From: Mariannaea sp. PMI_226
Lineage: Eukaryota; Ascomycota; Sordariomycetes; Hypocreales; Nectriaceae
Assembly: GCA_024336345.1 (NCBI GenBank)
Contig: JANFOG010000001.1
Coordinates: forward strand, 1,488,001-1,552,000
Direction of reading: 5' to 3'
DNA: 64,000 nt
A program made the position numbers and the translations under genes. This document shows positions 38,390-50,286 of the stretch, in pieces; positions within the stretch are counted from its first letter, which is position 1, and the number at the start of each line of letters is the position of its first letter. The notes under the pieces were generated by a model. It worked only from the letters and a program-made list of their open reading frames with translations, ran no database searches and was not told where the DNA came from.

Positions 38390-39621
38390 GCCTCATTCAT
38401 GAGTGAATGATGGGGTGAGGTTGTTGATATCATGCACAGAGCAGTGCCGGGGTTGACTGTGTGGCGTTGAACACAAAGTGGGAAAAATCACAGCCGTTCC
38501 GTCCTGGGAAAGGCGTATACAACACACAAAGAATTGAACGGTGATAAGTTCTTTCCTTTTCCCGGATTCCTCAAGTTTGCCTCTCTTATCGTCCTCCTTC
38601 GTCTTGCTCCTTTTTTTTTCCTTCTCCCCTTTCCTTTTCCTCTCTTTTTCCCCTTCCTTTCCCTTTCCTTTATGATGAGGTGGTGTGGACAGTGGCGCAA
38701 GTGGCCCAGTCGAGGAAGAACACGAGGAATAAGACAGACAGGCCCAAATCGAGGGGGGTGGTGGTTCGGACGTAGTTGAGATGTTTCGGTTCAAAAGAAA
38801 AAAAAGCCCTTCCGTCTGTCTCCGATACCTGAAGCCCCAGGGACTTGCTTGGCAGTGGTGCAAAGACCGGAAAATGGAGTTGGTGCTTGGATTGCAGATG
38901 TGGTTTGGGGACGATAGGTGGGCGAAGGTTTGGCGTTGGTGTAAGGCAAGGCGCGGAGGTAGGTGGAGGCTTTTGGCGCTCTACGTAAGGTAGGTAGCAA
39001 GCAGGTAGGTAACTATCCGACCAACCCAGGCGTAAGTAGCTAACTAGGAGCCAGCCAAGTGTAGAAACCAGCAGCTACTATACTCTATCGAGCACCGTCT
39101 TCGTAGTCAATACAGATCAGAGGGATCAAAACACGCCAACAATGCTTGTTCCCTGGGGGAAGGCGGCAGGATTTTTTTTTTTAGGGGGGGGGGGGGCGTT
39201 GGTAGCTTTGGCCACGGCCAATGCACTGGTAGAATGATTTATTAGCTGTCAGGTATTTAGAGGCCTGTAAGAATAGAGCCCTCCCGTCTGTCACCCCCTC
39301 CTCTCTCCTCTTCCTCTTCCTCCCCCCCTCCCCAAAAAAATCCCAAATCCGATTGTGGAACTAGTAATGGCCCATGCTTGTGGACTGGGACTGGGGACGG
39401 GGCTACGACATGGTCTGCGATGACGTAGGTGAAGGGGGCACATCAAGGAGGCCAAAGGCCAAAGAGCCTGAGGAGTCTCCGGGCCCCCGGCTAGCAACCA
39501 GCCAAGAGTCAGCCACCTGCACGCCAGTGGCCAGTTGAGCCAATTCCCACTTTCAATCCCAGTTGCCCTTGCAAGTTGGGGTGTCGCTCACGTCACTGTG
39601 CGCCGACCCGTACCTAAGTTG

Positions 39622-39635
39622 CCTACCTAGGTAGG
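39622..39635. repeat. 14-bp CCTAGG-centred palindrome
   Basis: CCTACCTAGGTAGG is a perfect inverted repeat about 1.2 kb upstream of the histidine kinase start, with the same core as the palindromes at 22935 and 23126. Confidence 0.8.
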
Positions 39636-40981
39636 TAAAGCATTGGAGGTAGGTCGGGATGTTCATTATTGTATGATTGCTTAATGACAGTACTTTCTTT
39701 TTTGCGGCTGCATGGAGACTACTATGTATATGTGTCTGTAGCAGCAAGGCAAAAGCTATAGCCGTATGCCGTATGCCCCGTGTGTCGTAAAAAGAATGCC
39801 TCTTGCAACTACTTCTTCTGTAGGTACTTTCAACACCCTTCACATTACCAAACTTTATTGAACTTACTGCTTCATGTCGTTGACGAGTTATTTTCTCTTT
39901 TTTTTTTCTTCTTTTTTTAAGCGAACCACGGGATAAGAAAACAACCGACTCACAAAGGGGGGGCAAATATCTGACCCCTCTCTCTCTTGAACTTATTCCA
40001 AACCCCCCCCCTCTTCCTTTCCCCTTACCTACACCACCACCAACACTCCCATCACTACCACCGCAACCACTACGTACCACCACCAGCTTCTCCCATCTTA
40101 GGTAGTTATATCAGACAGGTGACCTTCTGCAGAAGTAAATGAGGCCCAACACCGCTCTTCTTTATTTTTTTATTTCAAACTAATTATCATGACACTGTGC
40201 AATAGTCGACTCCTTTCTTACCACTTGATCAATACTACCTAACTAATAGCTGACATACCCATACAAATCTTCAAACCAGTCAGCCGAGTTTTCGACTTTG
40301 CCCAGCCCTGCACGCCTTTTGTCGTAGGTACTATGCTGCACGAAACACTTGGGGTTCCATACTACCGCCCCTCCTCTCCCTTCTTGCACTCTCCCCTCTC
40401 TCTTTCTCTCTCTCTCTCTCCTCTGGACTTCATTACAAAAGAAAAAGAAAAAAGAAAAGAAGAAAAGCCTCCACGAAAAATCCACCACGCATATCCAACT
40501 CTACATGGCAACTATTTCACGGCTTGCAACACAAATGGTGGGCACCATGATCCAGCCGCATCCGAGACCTGTGTGTAATGAGGTTTTCTGTGGCACTTGC
40601 AATAGTCGATCAATCCTCTTTCACCTGACTAGCACAGTATCAAAACGCAGAGCCACCATCGTGCAAGGGTCGGCATAACTTTTTTAGAAGGCAAACGAAG
40701 TCATACTTGGAGCTTGGTCTATGCTCGGCCCCTCTCTGTGTCTAACCCCGTCAGGTACCGTGCCATGTGTGTATTCCGCACGTCCAGATGACAATGGCCG
40801 TCTGCCCCCTTCCTGGATCTGTGGCTTCTTCACCAGCCTAGCCGTTTTCCCGGAATTGGTATTGGCTCCTGATGGCAAAAATCAAGGCAGTGATCGGCAA
40901 GGTCTCCAGTTAATACGGATACTGTACGCAGTACACGCACTTGGCAAACCTGTCTGGGTAAACCATACCTGGGCAGCAGCG

Positions 40982-41012
40982 CCAACCAACCAACCAACCA
41001 ACCAGCCAACCA
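40982..41012. repeat. CCAA tetranucleotide microsatellite
   Basis: Roughly seven CCAA units, one interrupted by CCAG. It lies in noncoding DNA. Confidence 0.85.
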
Positions 41013-43173
41013 ACTCTGAACCCACCTTGTAATATTTCAAGAGATTTGAGTAGATAATTAGTGTATTCATGTTGCCCTATGTCCTATGTAGTATGCTCGG
41101 GCAGATAATTACTCCTTACTCGAACACACTATTTGTCCGCCCCTAATATAGCATCGATTGACATAATATCTACCATCGACAACTGGGATGAGTTGGGAAG
41201 GCAAGCTACAAAGCTGACCCATGACGCCTCTCCTCACATCACAACCCACACCGCATACAGGAATGGATATGGACAGTTCTTTTTCCATCTCTGTTATTAT
41301 TACTTCGTACTATTCTCGGCACAAAGTCCCTGCTGCTTTATTCTGGGCTTTTTGCGAATCTTTTGGTGCAGCCCCCCTCTCCCCTGCCCCTTTTCCTCCT
41401 CTTCCTCCTCCTCCTCCTCTGTTCCTCTTCTGCTCCTCCTTCACTCGTTTGTTTGCTTCCCTAAAGTACACAGTAAGATACTAGCTAACCAGGTACTGTA
41501 ATAGTCTGTACATTCACTCCCGATGCTCCGCATCTAAAAAAGGACGCTAGAACACTTGAGAACCCATCCATGGTGTTGGTATCCTGTACACCACTCAGGC
41601 GCTTTACCTTGGCTACCTTACTTAATTACAGACCCCATCAAAAGCTCGCCGATCCTCCTTGCTGTCGATGTACTACGTAGTACTATCCATGGAGCGCTTC
41701 CCACTGTCCCACCACGGCAGAGATTTTGATGGGCGGCGCAACTGAAAAGAAGATGGTCAAGGCGACTATTTCGATCCAGTCGCCTCAGTCAGGAGTCAAC
41801 AATCGCAACGAGATTCCTCGCCTTTTCTTTCACTCCAGAGGGTTTTTTTTCCTCATGTGAACTGTATGCTAGCGTCTTAATTTGTACTGTACAAACAAGA
41901 ATCGCCCAGTATCGTCATGGGCATCCTTCGACATTCTAACCGCGGTCATCAACTTCCTCATTCGTGCCTGGCTCCGCCCAGTGAATATGTGCTTCCACCC
42001 AGCAAGCCAATTGACATCATGCTCACCTCCCTCTTCTCAGTGCTCCGGGGCAGTGGTCTTGCTTGCCCGACGCCAGGCGTTGAATCCTACTCACTTGCCT
42101 GCGTCCTACGTGCCTGCAGATACTTAGATATTGAGCCTTATACTGCTACGTACGTAGGCTTTCAATTTCCTTTTCTCTATTGCTGTCGTTGACATTTCCT
42201 TTTCAACCATTCTGCTTCTGGTAGAGCTGATGTAGCTGCCCTACCATTCTGGGTTGCTTCGGTCCTATTCTTCCTCCTCTTCACCGCTGAAAGCGCAATT
42301 TAAACGGCATTGCTCGGCAATCAGGCTGGGCAAATTGGCACTCCCGGCGTCTCGGCATGCCACGCGCTGCCCCGGGCAAAAAAAAAAAAAGGATGGACTG
42401 GGGAAACAAATTGGTCCTTGCTTGCCAGACTCGGACCCGTGTAATTTGATAACATCGTCGCTGCGCATGTACCTCCCTATTGGACCTGAGGTAGTCTACC
42501 TACTGTAAGATTGGCATTCTGTCCGTGTTGTTACGGTAATAAACACGCCCCGCCAAACTCCAGCATGCCTTTGTCAGTTGCTCACTCGTGAGCATGTTAC
42601 GTGCATACTTAGGTCTTGTACGACAATATGCCAAGACACCGCTTGGATGTCAATCAGTTCCTCCGCAATGGGGGTTCACGATTGGGGGTGGGAAGAACAA
42701 GAACAAGAGCAGACGAATTCATTACCACGTACAGATTACACATTACCCTTTCATCCTTCTTTTCCCCACCCCACTACTGCACCGTACGTGATAATTACCG
42801 TAGTACACACGCACCGACGTACAAATTACAGAGCACAGGACAACGGAACCACTCAGAAAGGGAGACCTACCGCTTTTGGCCCTAATAGGAAGCACACCAC
42901 CAGTCACAAGAGTCATTTCAACTGAAAAGAAGAAAACAGAGGATGAACGAAAAGCAAACGAGGCGGACAATAGGGATAGATGCATGGTGGCATGGGGGGA
43001 AAGGTTTTGTGATTCACCCTCTAAATACACAGGCACGTATAAACGCAGTACATACGAGGTAGCCATGTCACTACTACGTACCTAGGTAGTTGATCTCTCT
43101 CTCTCATTCTCTCACTTCTCCAGATCTCATCACATCCTGGTGTCTCAGTTTTTTTTCGCGTTGCCAGTAGCAG

Positions 43174-43227
43174 CCCCCCCCCCCCCCCCCCTCCTCTCTC
43201 TCTCTCCCTCTCCCAAAAAAAAAAAAA
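43174..43227. repeat. C18 run, CT-rich tract and A13 run
   Basis: Eighteen consecutive cytosines are followed by a CT-rich tract and then thirteen adenines. Such a polypyrimidine block is prone to slippage and sequencing error, so its exact length is uncertain. Confidence 0.8.
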
Positions 43228-44265
43228 GCCCTTGTCCCACTACAGGCTGAAGCCGCCGCCAGTTTGGGACTTGGTCCCCATGCATGACGTCTTTGCATCC
43301 TTGAGACGAGCTCTGACGTCAGCGGCGCACCACCTAGATCCTGGTCAGATCCCAGGAAAGGAAGCAGTCGAAGCGGTCACGTTGGGCGACACGTGTACGA
43401 CCTCTTTTCTTTTAATAAACCACCGGAATGGCCTGACCGACAATCAAGACCACACAGTCAAGCTCAAACAAGCAGAGTAAACCCCAGGGCAAACCCGCAG
43501 GCGAGGAATTTTGCCGTCAGGTATCTTAGGCGAAACTCCCTTTGTCCTTGTGCCCTTCTTCTTCTTCCTTCCCCTCCCCCCCCTCCCCCCCTCTCATCCA
43601 AGAAAATAAAAAGGTTAAGTGAGCAATGTAGAAGCAAGAAGAAAATTGTATAAAAAGGGTCAGATCTAAGGTTGGGAATAACCATTGGATACCTTACTTT
43701 CAAGATTCATCATCTCTGAAACACTCATGGCCATTTGCGTTTGCTTTTGCTCATCGTCAGCAACGTTGCCATCGTCTGCTTGGTAGGGCGTCTTCAGCGT
43801 TGGCTTCCGGATCATATCTCCGACAAGGATCAGCAACAGCCCCAACTTTCCCACTTACATAAAAAAGCTCAGTTCGCAGGCACTCAATCAGCCAATCGCG
43901 TGCGTCCTGAGATCAATTCTACCGCAAAGAATCCCAATATACGGGACATATGCTCCGATGCTTTTTCAATCTCATGCAATCAAAAGATAATTTGAGCAAG
44001 CGTCCTGGCACTAATACTCAATTCCACTCTAGTGTGATGGATCATTATATCTCAACGAGTTCGCCTCATCTCCCCTAGCCAACTAGCCAACCTCCCGAGT
44101 TCTTCACCTGCATGTATCCAGAGTTGTCCTTGTAATATCATCAATCACACAAATAACACCACAAATAACACAACACGATTTATTAGATGTTAGAAGACTT
44201 TGTATTTATTAATAATGATATTGCTTTTTGACCATCATTTCTCCTCCTTCCCCTCCTTGCTTCCC

Positions 44266-47129
44266 CTATTCATCGTCAGGCACGGCATAGTATTTACTTG
44301 GATTCCACGTCTCCGTGGTATTGTCCGCGCCCTTTGTTGGAGTGCGAACTCCCGTTGTGGCATCTGCTGAAACAGAATCCTTCAGTTCAGCTCCCTTGAG
44401 TTTGGTGTACTTGCCGCCGTTCTCGTCACTGCCGTATAGACGGCAGACCTTGTTCCTGACCTGGCAATTGAATGCACGATGCCATGCAAACGAATCCTGA
44501 AGCGGCCTCCATGACCGAAGGCGACTGGGGAGCTCAGAACCGTACTTTACCTCCTTGCGCTGTAACTTGGAACGCTCCTTGGAGCAGTGGTAGACAGAGC
44601 GGAACAGCCAAAACATCTGATCGTCCGTGAAGCGGCTGAAGCCAGCTAGGAGCTGATCCTTTCGAGGCCGAGACTTCCATGCGTAGTATGCAGCGTCAGC
44701 TCCGTGTGTATCTGCGATTGCGCTGTCCACGACACGTCTTCCATTGATGAAATACTTTTTGTTTCCACCCCCCTTCAGATTTGCGGCTGTTATGTTCAAA
44801 TCGTCGTATTTATCAAAGAAACACTGCACACGATCATCGTAGCGCGCCTGGTCTTCGCCGACCAGTACGGAATCAAACGACCCATTGGCTGAGAAAGTCA
44901 TGCCTACGCTGTCGTATGTGTGTGCAAACTCTGTACCCATCAACGTACCAAGTCCTCCGAAGTTGACATAGGAAGGCAGATCAGGCGCAAGCACAGGCTC
45001 AAACATGATGCCTGCAGGCACCACGATACTGTTCTGTTGGTACGAATAGTAGGAATCAATGTCAAAGGCGTTGACCAACCACTGGTTCTTCTTTGGCGGA
45101 TTCGCAAGGTCATGTTTCCAGCCCTGAAGGGCCCACCATTTTTGCATCTGAAGGTAGTCGTCCACATGAGTCCAACCGGCAGAACTATTCCAGGACTCAA
45201 CAGCTGCCCCGGCAAACATGTGCTTTAGATCATCCCAGTTCATCAAGTTTGGGTCCTAACAACACATTATATCAGTTGACGAGCAAGGACCTATCTCAAC
45301 CGAAAGGACATACCTCCTTGGAGAACCCCAGCAATGCCTTTACATCTTTCGTCTTATCCAGGACTATCTTCTTGGTATCGTTACGCATCCATGCTGTATC
45401 CTCAATCTCGTTGATGTATTCCGTCTGGATCTCTTTGAAGATACCCTCGGCTAACTGCTCTGTGTCTTTTGTGAAGGTATGGTTGACAAAGACCGAGCTG
45501 ATGATAGGGCCAAAGTGCTTTGCCACTCTCTGCTTGCATTTTTTTGCCATCAGGAGCCCCTTTCCCTATTGATTATGTTAGAATACTCGTATCGTATGGC
45601 CATTGTCTAAACGTGGTATGGTAGGAGAATACATACGGTACCGTCAAACTTCCTCATAAATCTACTATAGCGTTTCGAGAGAGGCGCGTCCATGAGGTGG
45701 TGTGTCTGTTGGAAGGCTTTGAGAATCAGAAATCCTCGAATGTCAATTCTAGGGGTCTTGACGACGAGATTGTTGAGTCTTTTCCAGTACTCAGGAAACA
45801 AGACTTCAATCTTGTCGAGTCTATCTCTGGCTGAATCTTTGACTGGCTTGTCTTCAATGATTGCATGAAGCATCAGTTCTGGGGCCGCCTCTTGAAGTTC
45901 CTTTCGTGTCCATAAGACCGTATGTTCCTAGATGAAATTGTGTTAGTGGCCTTCATTCCATCTCGAAACTCCAGGGCTTGCAAGCGAAGAGCTGAAGTCA
46001 AAACAAGAAGAAAAAAAAAGGAGATGAAATCGATGTTCCCTTACTTTGAGATTGCGCCATTCCTCCGCTGGGGGGGTAATATTCAACATCTCGAGCTCGA
46101 AGTTGACAACATTCTTGCCAAATTGTCTGTAATTCTCGTCCCTCCACTGGGTCTTGAAGGTCCTTGAAAGCAGTGCCTCAGCTATTTGATAATATGGTTC
46201 AATCCAGCCCCTGTCCTTCTCCATCCACTTTTCAGGTAGTCCTGGAGCAATCCAGGGTTGGAGGCTCACAGCCATTTCCGACTGAGAAATCCAACACATT
46301 AGCATCTGCATACCAGGGCAGCGCAGCAGGGAAAGTCGGTTTGGCTTACTGAGTTGAATAGAGACTGTCGAGGTTGGATTTTGGCAAATACCCAAAGCTG
46401 ATATTCACTCATCAATCCAACCGCCCTGCGGGTAGAATTTCTGTCATAGAGATTCATAGTCTGTTGCTGATAAAGAGTCTCGACAATTGGTTGAGCCATC
46501 TCTTCCTTTCTAATGTCGTACAAGGGCTCTCCATAGCTGAGAATTCCATGGAGCTGGTCAATAAGCCTCCGTAGAGGCTTCAGTTTGGCATCATGGAGAG
46601 CCATCTCATCCATACAGGAAGCATAGTATCGTCTCATGCGCTCAAATGTTGCCTTATCAGCAAGTTCTGGTGGCTTCTCTTCGCCCTGCATCGCCATTAG
46701 CAGTAAGTCAGTCGGGAGTAGTGAAGAATGTCTTACCCATTTGCCAAAGGGATTCCCTACGACCTTGCTGAGAAGACCTTCAATGTACGATTCCATGAGG
46801 GTTTCTATGTTAATTTCCTTCATACTGGGTTCAAGGTGCATTTCTGCGAGTTTTTGTTGGTCATAATTTCCACACACAACTGCGTAGAAATACACGTTAG
46901 CATGCACGACGCCAACAAGTCTTGATCTTAGCTGCTCACATTCGTCCCAGTTCTCACATGGGTCTACACTATCAGGATCAGGCGTCATAGCACCATGAAG
47001 GGTCATGGCAACTCGCCAGCATCTGTCGGTAGTACAGTATTCCCTGCCGTTGTAAGTCTTGTTCTGAACTGGATTGCCGGTGGCAAGGCAGGCGAGCGGT
47101 AGCGCTCTAAGGATTGCTTTCCTAATCAT
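44266..47129 (-). CDS. M13 (neprilysin-like) peptidase homologue with degenerate zinc site
   Basis: Seven exons (47129-46940, 46879-46737, 46685-46350, 46281-46045, 45927-45637, 45565-45314, 45255-44266) join in phase to give 812 residues, slightly long for M13. A hydrophobic start (KAILRALPLACLATG) is probably a signal peptide, so the protein is likely secreted. N-terminal SVDPCENWDEFVCGNYD is the M13 hallmark, and VVPAGIMFEPV plus a C-terminal CRLYG also match the family layout. The catalytic motifs are changed. The zinc motif HExxH reads TEFAH (Thr591, Glu592, His595). The downstream ENIAD motif reads SAIAD (Ser661 for the glutamate ligand, Asp665 kept). The catalytic histidine of the HSPxxFR region appears as Glu in ELPSRLRS. 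Two of three zinc ligands are therefore missing and peptidase activity is unlikely. All introns splice cleanly and the frame is intact over 2.4 kb of coding DNA, which argues against a decaying pseudogene. Confidence 0.85.
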
Positions 47130-47527
47130 TGTTTGAGTAGGCCGGTACTAAGGCAGCCGGTAGATTGAGGATGATGTGAAGTCAGTAAGGAATCGACTGG
47201 GTACCAGCCGACTAGCAATTTTGTTTGGGGGAAAGGAAGGGCAGTAAGGATCACATCTTTATTATACAAAATGCCAGATCACAGGGACAAGGTATCCAAT
47301 GTGTCTTATGATGGCTACTACAACGCCTAGAGTTCGAAAAACACAGTCATATTCTCATGGTAAAGCATAAAGGTGATCATGAGGGGGGGGCAAAACAAAA
47401 TACAGAAAAAGCATCCGCTCAATAACAGAAACTCCTCCTCAACTTTTTCCTTTGCAAGGGACTAAGTTTTCCTACCCGTTGTAAGAAAAGCGGAATACAC
47501 ACTCTCAGTTCACAGATGATATGAAGT
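47130..47527. other. Spacer between two minus-strand genes
   Basis: About 400 bases hold the promoter of the M13-type gene and the 3' flank of the cytochrome b561-type gene. No further gene is seen. Confidence 0.6.
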
Positions 47528-48347
47528 TTAAGCCAAAGTCGGTGCCTTAAACCCAAGCTTCTGCTTCTGAATACGAGGGAAGACACCCAGTACGACCAGA
47601 ACCGCTAAGATAGCCACCGCCCACAGCTTTAGCTTGAGGACATTCTTGTTGTAGTCCGTTTCGACCGCACTGACGACCGTTGCGAGGAGGAAGAGGAAAA
47701 TGAAGTAGCCACTGTAACGATGGTACTTCCAGACCGATTTGGCCTTGTGTTCGCCACCGTAGAGTGCGGGTGTGGCCCACATGGTGAAACCAACAAAATA
47801 TTGTACAAGGAGGAGGATGGAGGCGATAACTCCAAGGTAGCCATGGAGAGAATGGAAGTGCGGTCCATGACTCCGAAACTTGTTGTACTCAATGATGGTG
47901 ACTCCTGTCACCAACAAGAAGAAGGCTATCAGGTTGAGAGATGCGTGCAGTCGCTGGCCAATCCGCTTCTGCTCAGCAGTATGGGTTGGCTGCAAAGTCA
48001 GAATTGACTGGGTCAACGTGAGGATGGCGAGGGATTGAGCGAGCGGATGGCCAGAGAAAAGGATCAAGGGTTTGGTAAGTACACTCGCCCATATGAGAAG
48101 GACGAGGAGTACGATGCCCAGCTGGGCGAGAATACCAGTCCCTAAATACATAATCAGTTGTGGCCGGCGATATCACTCCAAATAATGTCGCAAACGTACC
48201 AAGGACCAAATTTCTAAACATTGGGACTCCTTCTTCTTGGGCAGCATCGCCCGGGCGCCCGAGGAGCGGTTCTGTCTCGCGCTGTCCGAGGCTCTCAGGC
48301 TCGGTGTCGACGTATGCGCCATCTGGGATTCCCGTCGCGCTAGCCAT
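47528..48347 (-). CDS. Cytochrome b561-type membrane protein
   Basis: Exons 48347-48200 and 48141-47528 (58-nt intron) give 253 residues. A soluble N-terminus of about 45 residues contains an acidic ETEPLLG segment, resembling a dileucine sorting signal. About six hydrophobic segments follow, at roughly 51-70, 79-98, 115-136, 148-170, 190-210 and 217-236. Histidines at 81 (SGHPLAQ), 115 (QRLHASLN), 149 (SLHGYLG) and 190 (KYHRYSGY) fall at the starts of successive helices, as expected for the two pairs of haem ligands in cytochrome b561 domains. No DOMON or ferric-reductase flavin domain is fused, so this is the short transmembrane electron-transfer type. The donor and acceptor are unknown; ascorbate or ferric iron reduction is typical of the family. 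The ATG at 48347 (MASATGIPDG) was chosen because it precedes the only consistent splice into the membrane domain. Confidence 0.85.
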
Positions 48348-50286
48348 CCTGACTTGCAGTGTTGCAGTGTGCAAAGGATGTGTTTGTACTTTGGAGCCCA
48401 CACGAGATATCTGTCGGCCTGAAGCTTCGCCAAAGATTACCGACTTTGCTCGGCAGGGAGGTAAAGGCTGTTTCGTGGAGAGAGCTTTGTTTGTTTTGGG
48501 GAGGGGGTGTGCGAGAGGCAAGATGCGCGTCAATTGACGAGCACTTTGGGAGGAAGGAACTGAAGAGGAGAGATAGATAGGATATACGCTTCAGAACTGG
48601 GCCGTTGACTTCCAAACGGCGAAAGTCAGGGCAGGGCGCAGTATACGTCAAAGTGTAATCGGAGTGAACTCGTTGATGCCCTTGGATTTGAAAGGCAGAT
48701 GGTGGAAGTAAGCGACAGTTGGTCTGTTGTGAGACTGTGAGGGCTGTGAGATGCCTCCTTTATTTGGTCTTTGGTGAATCTCCCCCTCCCTGTCTTGTCC
48801 CATCTATGCAACACATGGAAGCTCATCCATCTTGGGCCATTCCAGCCACCCAACACACTACGTAACAGCATTTGTGCCACAGTACGTCAGTGACGCTTAC
48901 ATTGGTGGGAGAGCTTCAACCAATCGGAAGGCGAGTTTAATAATCAGCCTGCGAGAAAGGCGGGGGAAAGGTCGTAGCAGACAAGGTAACTATCGGAGCA
49001 CAGGACACAAGGACACAGGGGCACAGGGCACCAGGGTACAGATTTGGTAGGGGAAGTACTCTGTGATTCTGCCGTGATTCAACTTGACCATCACGTCACG
49101 GTCATTAGTTATTAGGTGTATGGGGAATAAAAGAAACATGACCTTCAAGAGGCCGGCTCTTTGAAAAAAAAAAAAAAAGGGGGGGAGGGTTTATATCTAT
49201 ACATACAAAGGAGAGAAGCATACTAATCAGCATTAAATATATATTTAAAGAGAAAAGAAAGAAAAAAAAAAGCAATCAGGATTTATAAACGTTCAGATTC
49301 TCTCGTCGGGTAGTATAATCATCAGATAAGCACGCAGCACAGTACCGTAGGCGCTGGGCGTACCCTGCGTGGTCGTGGTTAGTAGACTCATTAATTCGGA
49401 AAATACTCCGCTCCGAAGAACATGCGAACATGGAGTAAACTCGGATGTACAGGTATCCAAGTTGCCAAGTTAGGCTAGTTGATAGGTAGATTGGTTGGTA
49501 GTAAACAGACTTGACATATCGATTACTCGATGAGATCGAGCAACAATCCCCCATTTCATGCAATCATGTCCTCCTCAGATAAGGGGGCCACGCGAGCAAT
49601 CACTGTTCCCGGTCCATCCACTAACTAACATTATCCTTAGTCTAGTCTACTCCGTACAGACCAAACATTCCACAGTCCCGTGGAACCCCGAGAAATGCCG
49701 CCCGCCGCCGGAACCCTCTCTTCGTGTGGTGAAAGGAACCATCCAGGCTTCGAGCAAGATTCCCTAAGTATCTCAACATTAGGGAACACTTCGATCACAA
49801 ACTTCTTTTCGGGGGACTTCGTGCAGATACCTCCAACTCAGACATTTCTTACGGCTATTATAATCACAGTAAAAATGTATGCTTTTAATGCAGGTCAATT
49901 GTTGGAAACCTAGAGCCCTGGGCCTCAACTGGGCTGCTGCTCACCCGAAGAGCGCCGCCGGCCGTCGGAGGTGACCGAGTAGCTCCAACTGTAGTATCGC
50001 CGTAGTATGCAACCAATGGCAGTATTTGTGTGTGATAAGAGATTGGTGGATCGTCACTTGAAGCGTCACAGCTTCCTCGTACATACATACGCAGCTACTG
50101 TTCAAGGTATCGGATTGGTAGTGAACACGCTTGGACCGACGTATCTTTAAAAAGCAACCTCGTGCCCTCCCCTCCTCTCCGAGCATTCAAACCTTGTCTG
50201 AGATTGCTCTCAATCTGTTGCTTCACTGTTGCTGTTCGCTCCGTCGCCCTACTCATCAAGTTTTCTTATTCACTACTTTACTCACG
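48348..50286. promoter_or_regulatory. Divergent promoter region of b561-type and allantoicase genes
   Basis: About 1.9 kb lies between head-to-head genes. Plus-strand GATAAG motifs at 49325-49330, 49578-49583 and 50034-50039 match the consensus of the fungal nitrogen GATA activators (AreA/NIT2). A CCAAT box lies at 50013-50017. Poly-A and poly-G runs sit near 49155-49187. No gene is supported inside. Regulation of allantoicase by nitrogen source is established in other fungi; that these particular sites act is inferred. Confidence 0.45.

Larger units (their letters stand above)
38390..44265. other. 5.9-kb gene-free region upstream of the histidine kinase
   Basis: No coding region is supported. 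Next to the kinase start are closely spaced upstream ATGs on the minus strand. Further out lie long purine/pyrimidine tracts (near 38590-38660, 40380-40470, 43560-43600), a T/G homopolymer pair near 39170-39195, CCTAGG-centred palindromes at 39622-39635 and 43079-43088, a CCAA repeat at 40982-41012, and a C18 run at 43174-43191. The M13-type gene ends at 44266 on the same strand as the kinase, so this interval holds its 3' flank and the kinase promoter. Confidence 0.5.

Noticed and set aside
46880..46939. Apparent 20-residue insertion in the N-terminus of the M13 homologue
   Set aside because: The insertion is an in-frame-open 60-nt intron with GTGAGC donor, GCTAAC branch point and CGCAG acceptor; removing it restores the DEFVCGNYD family motif.
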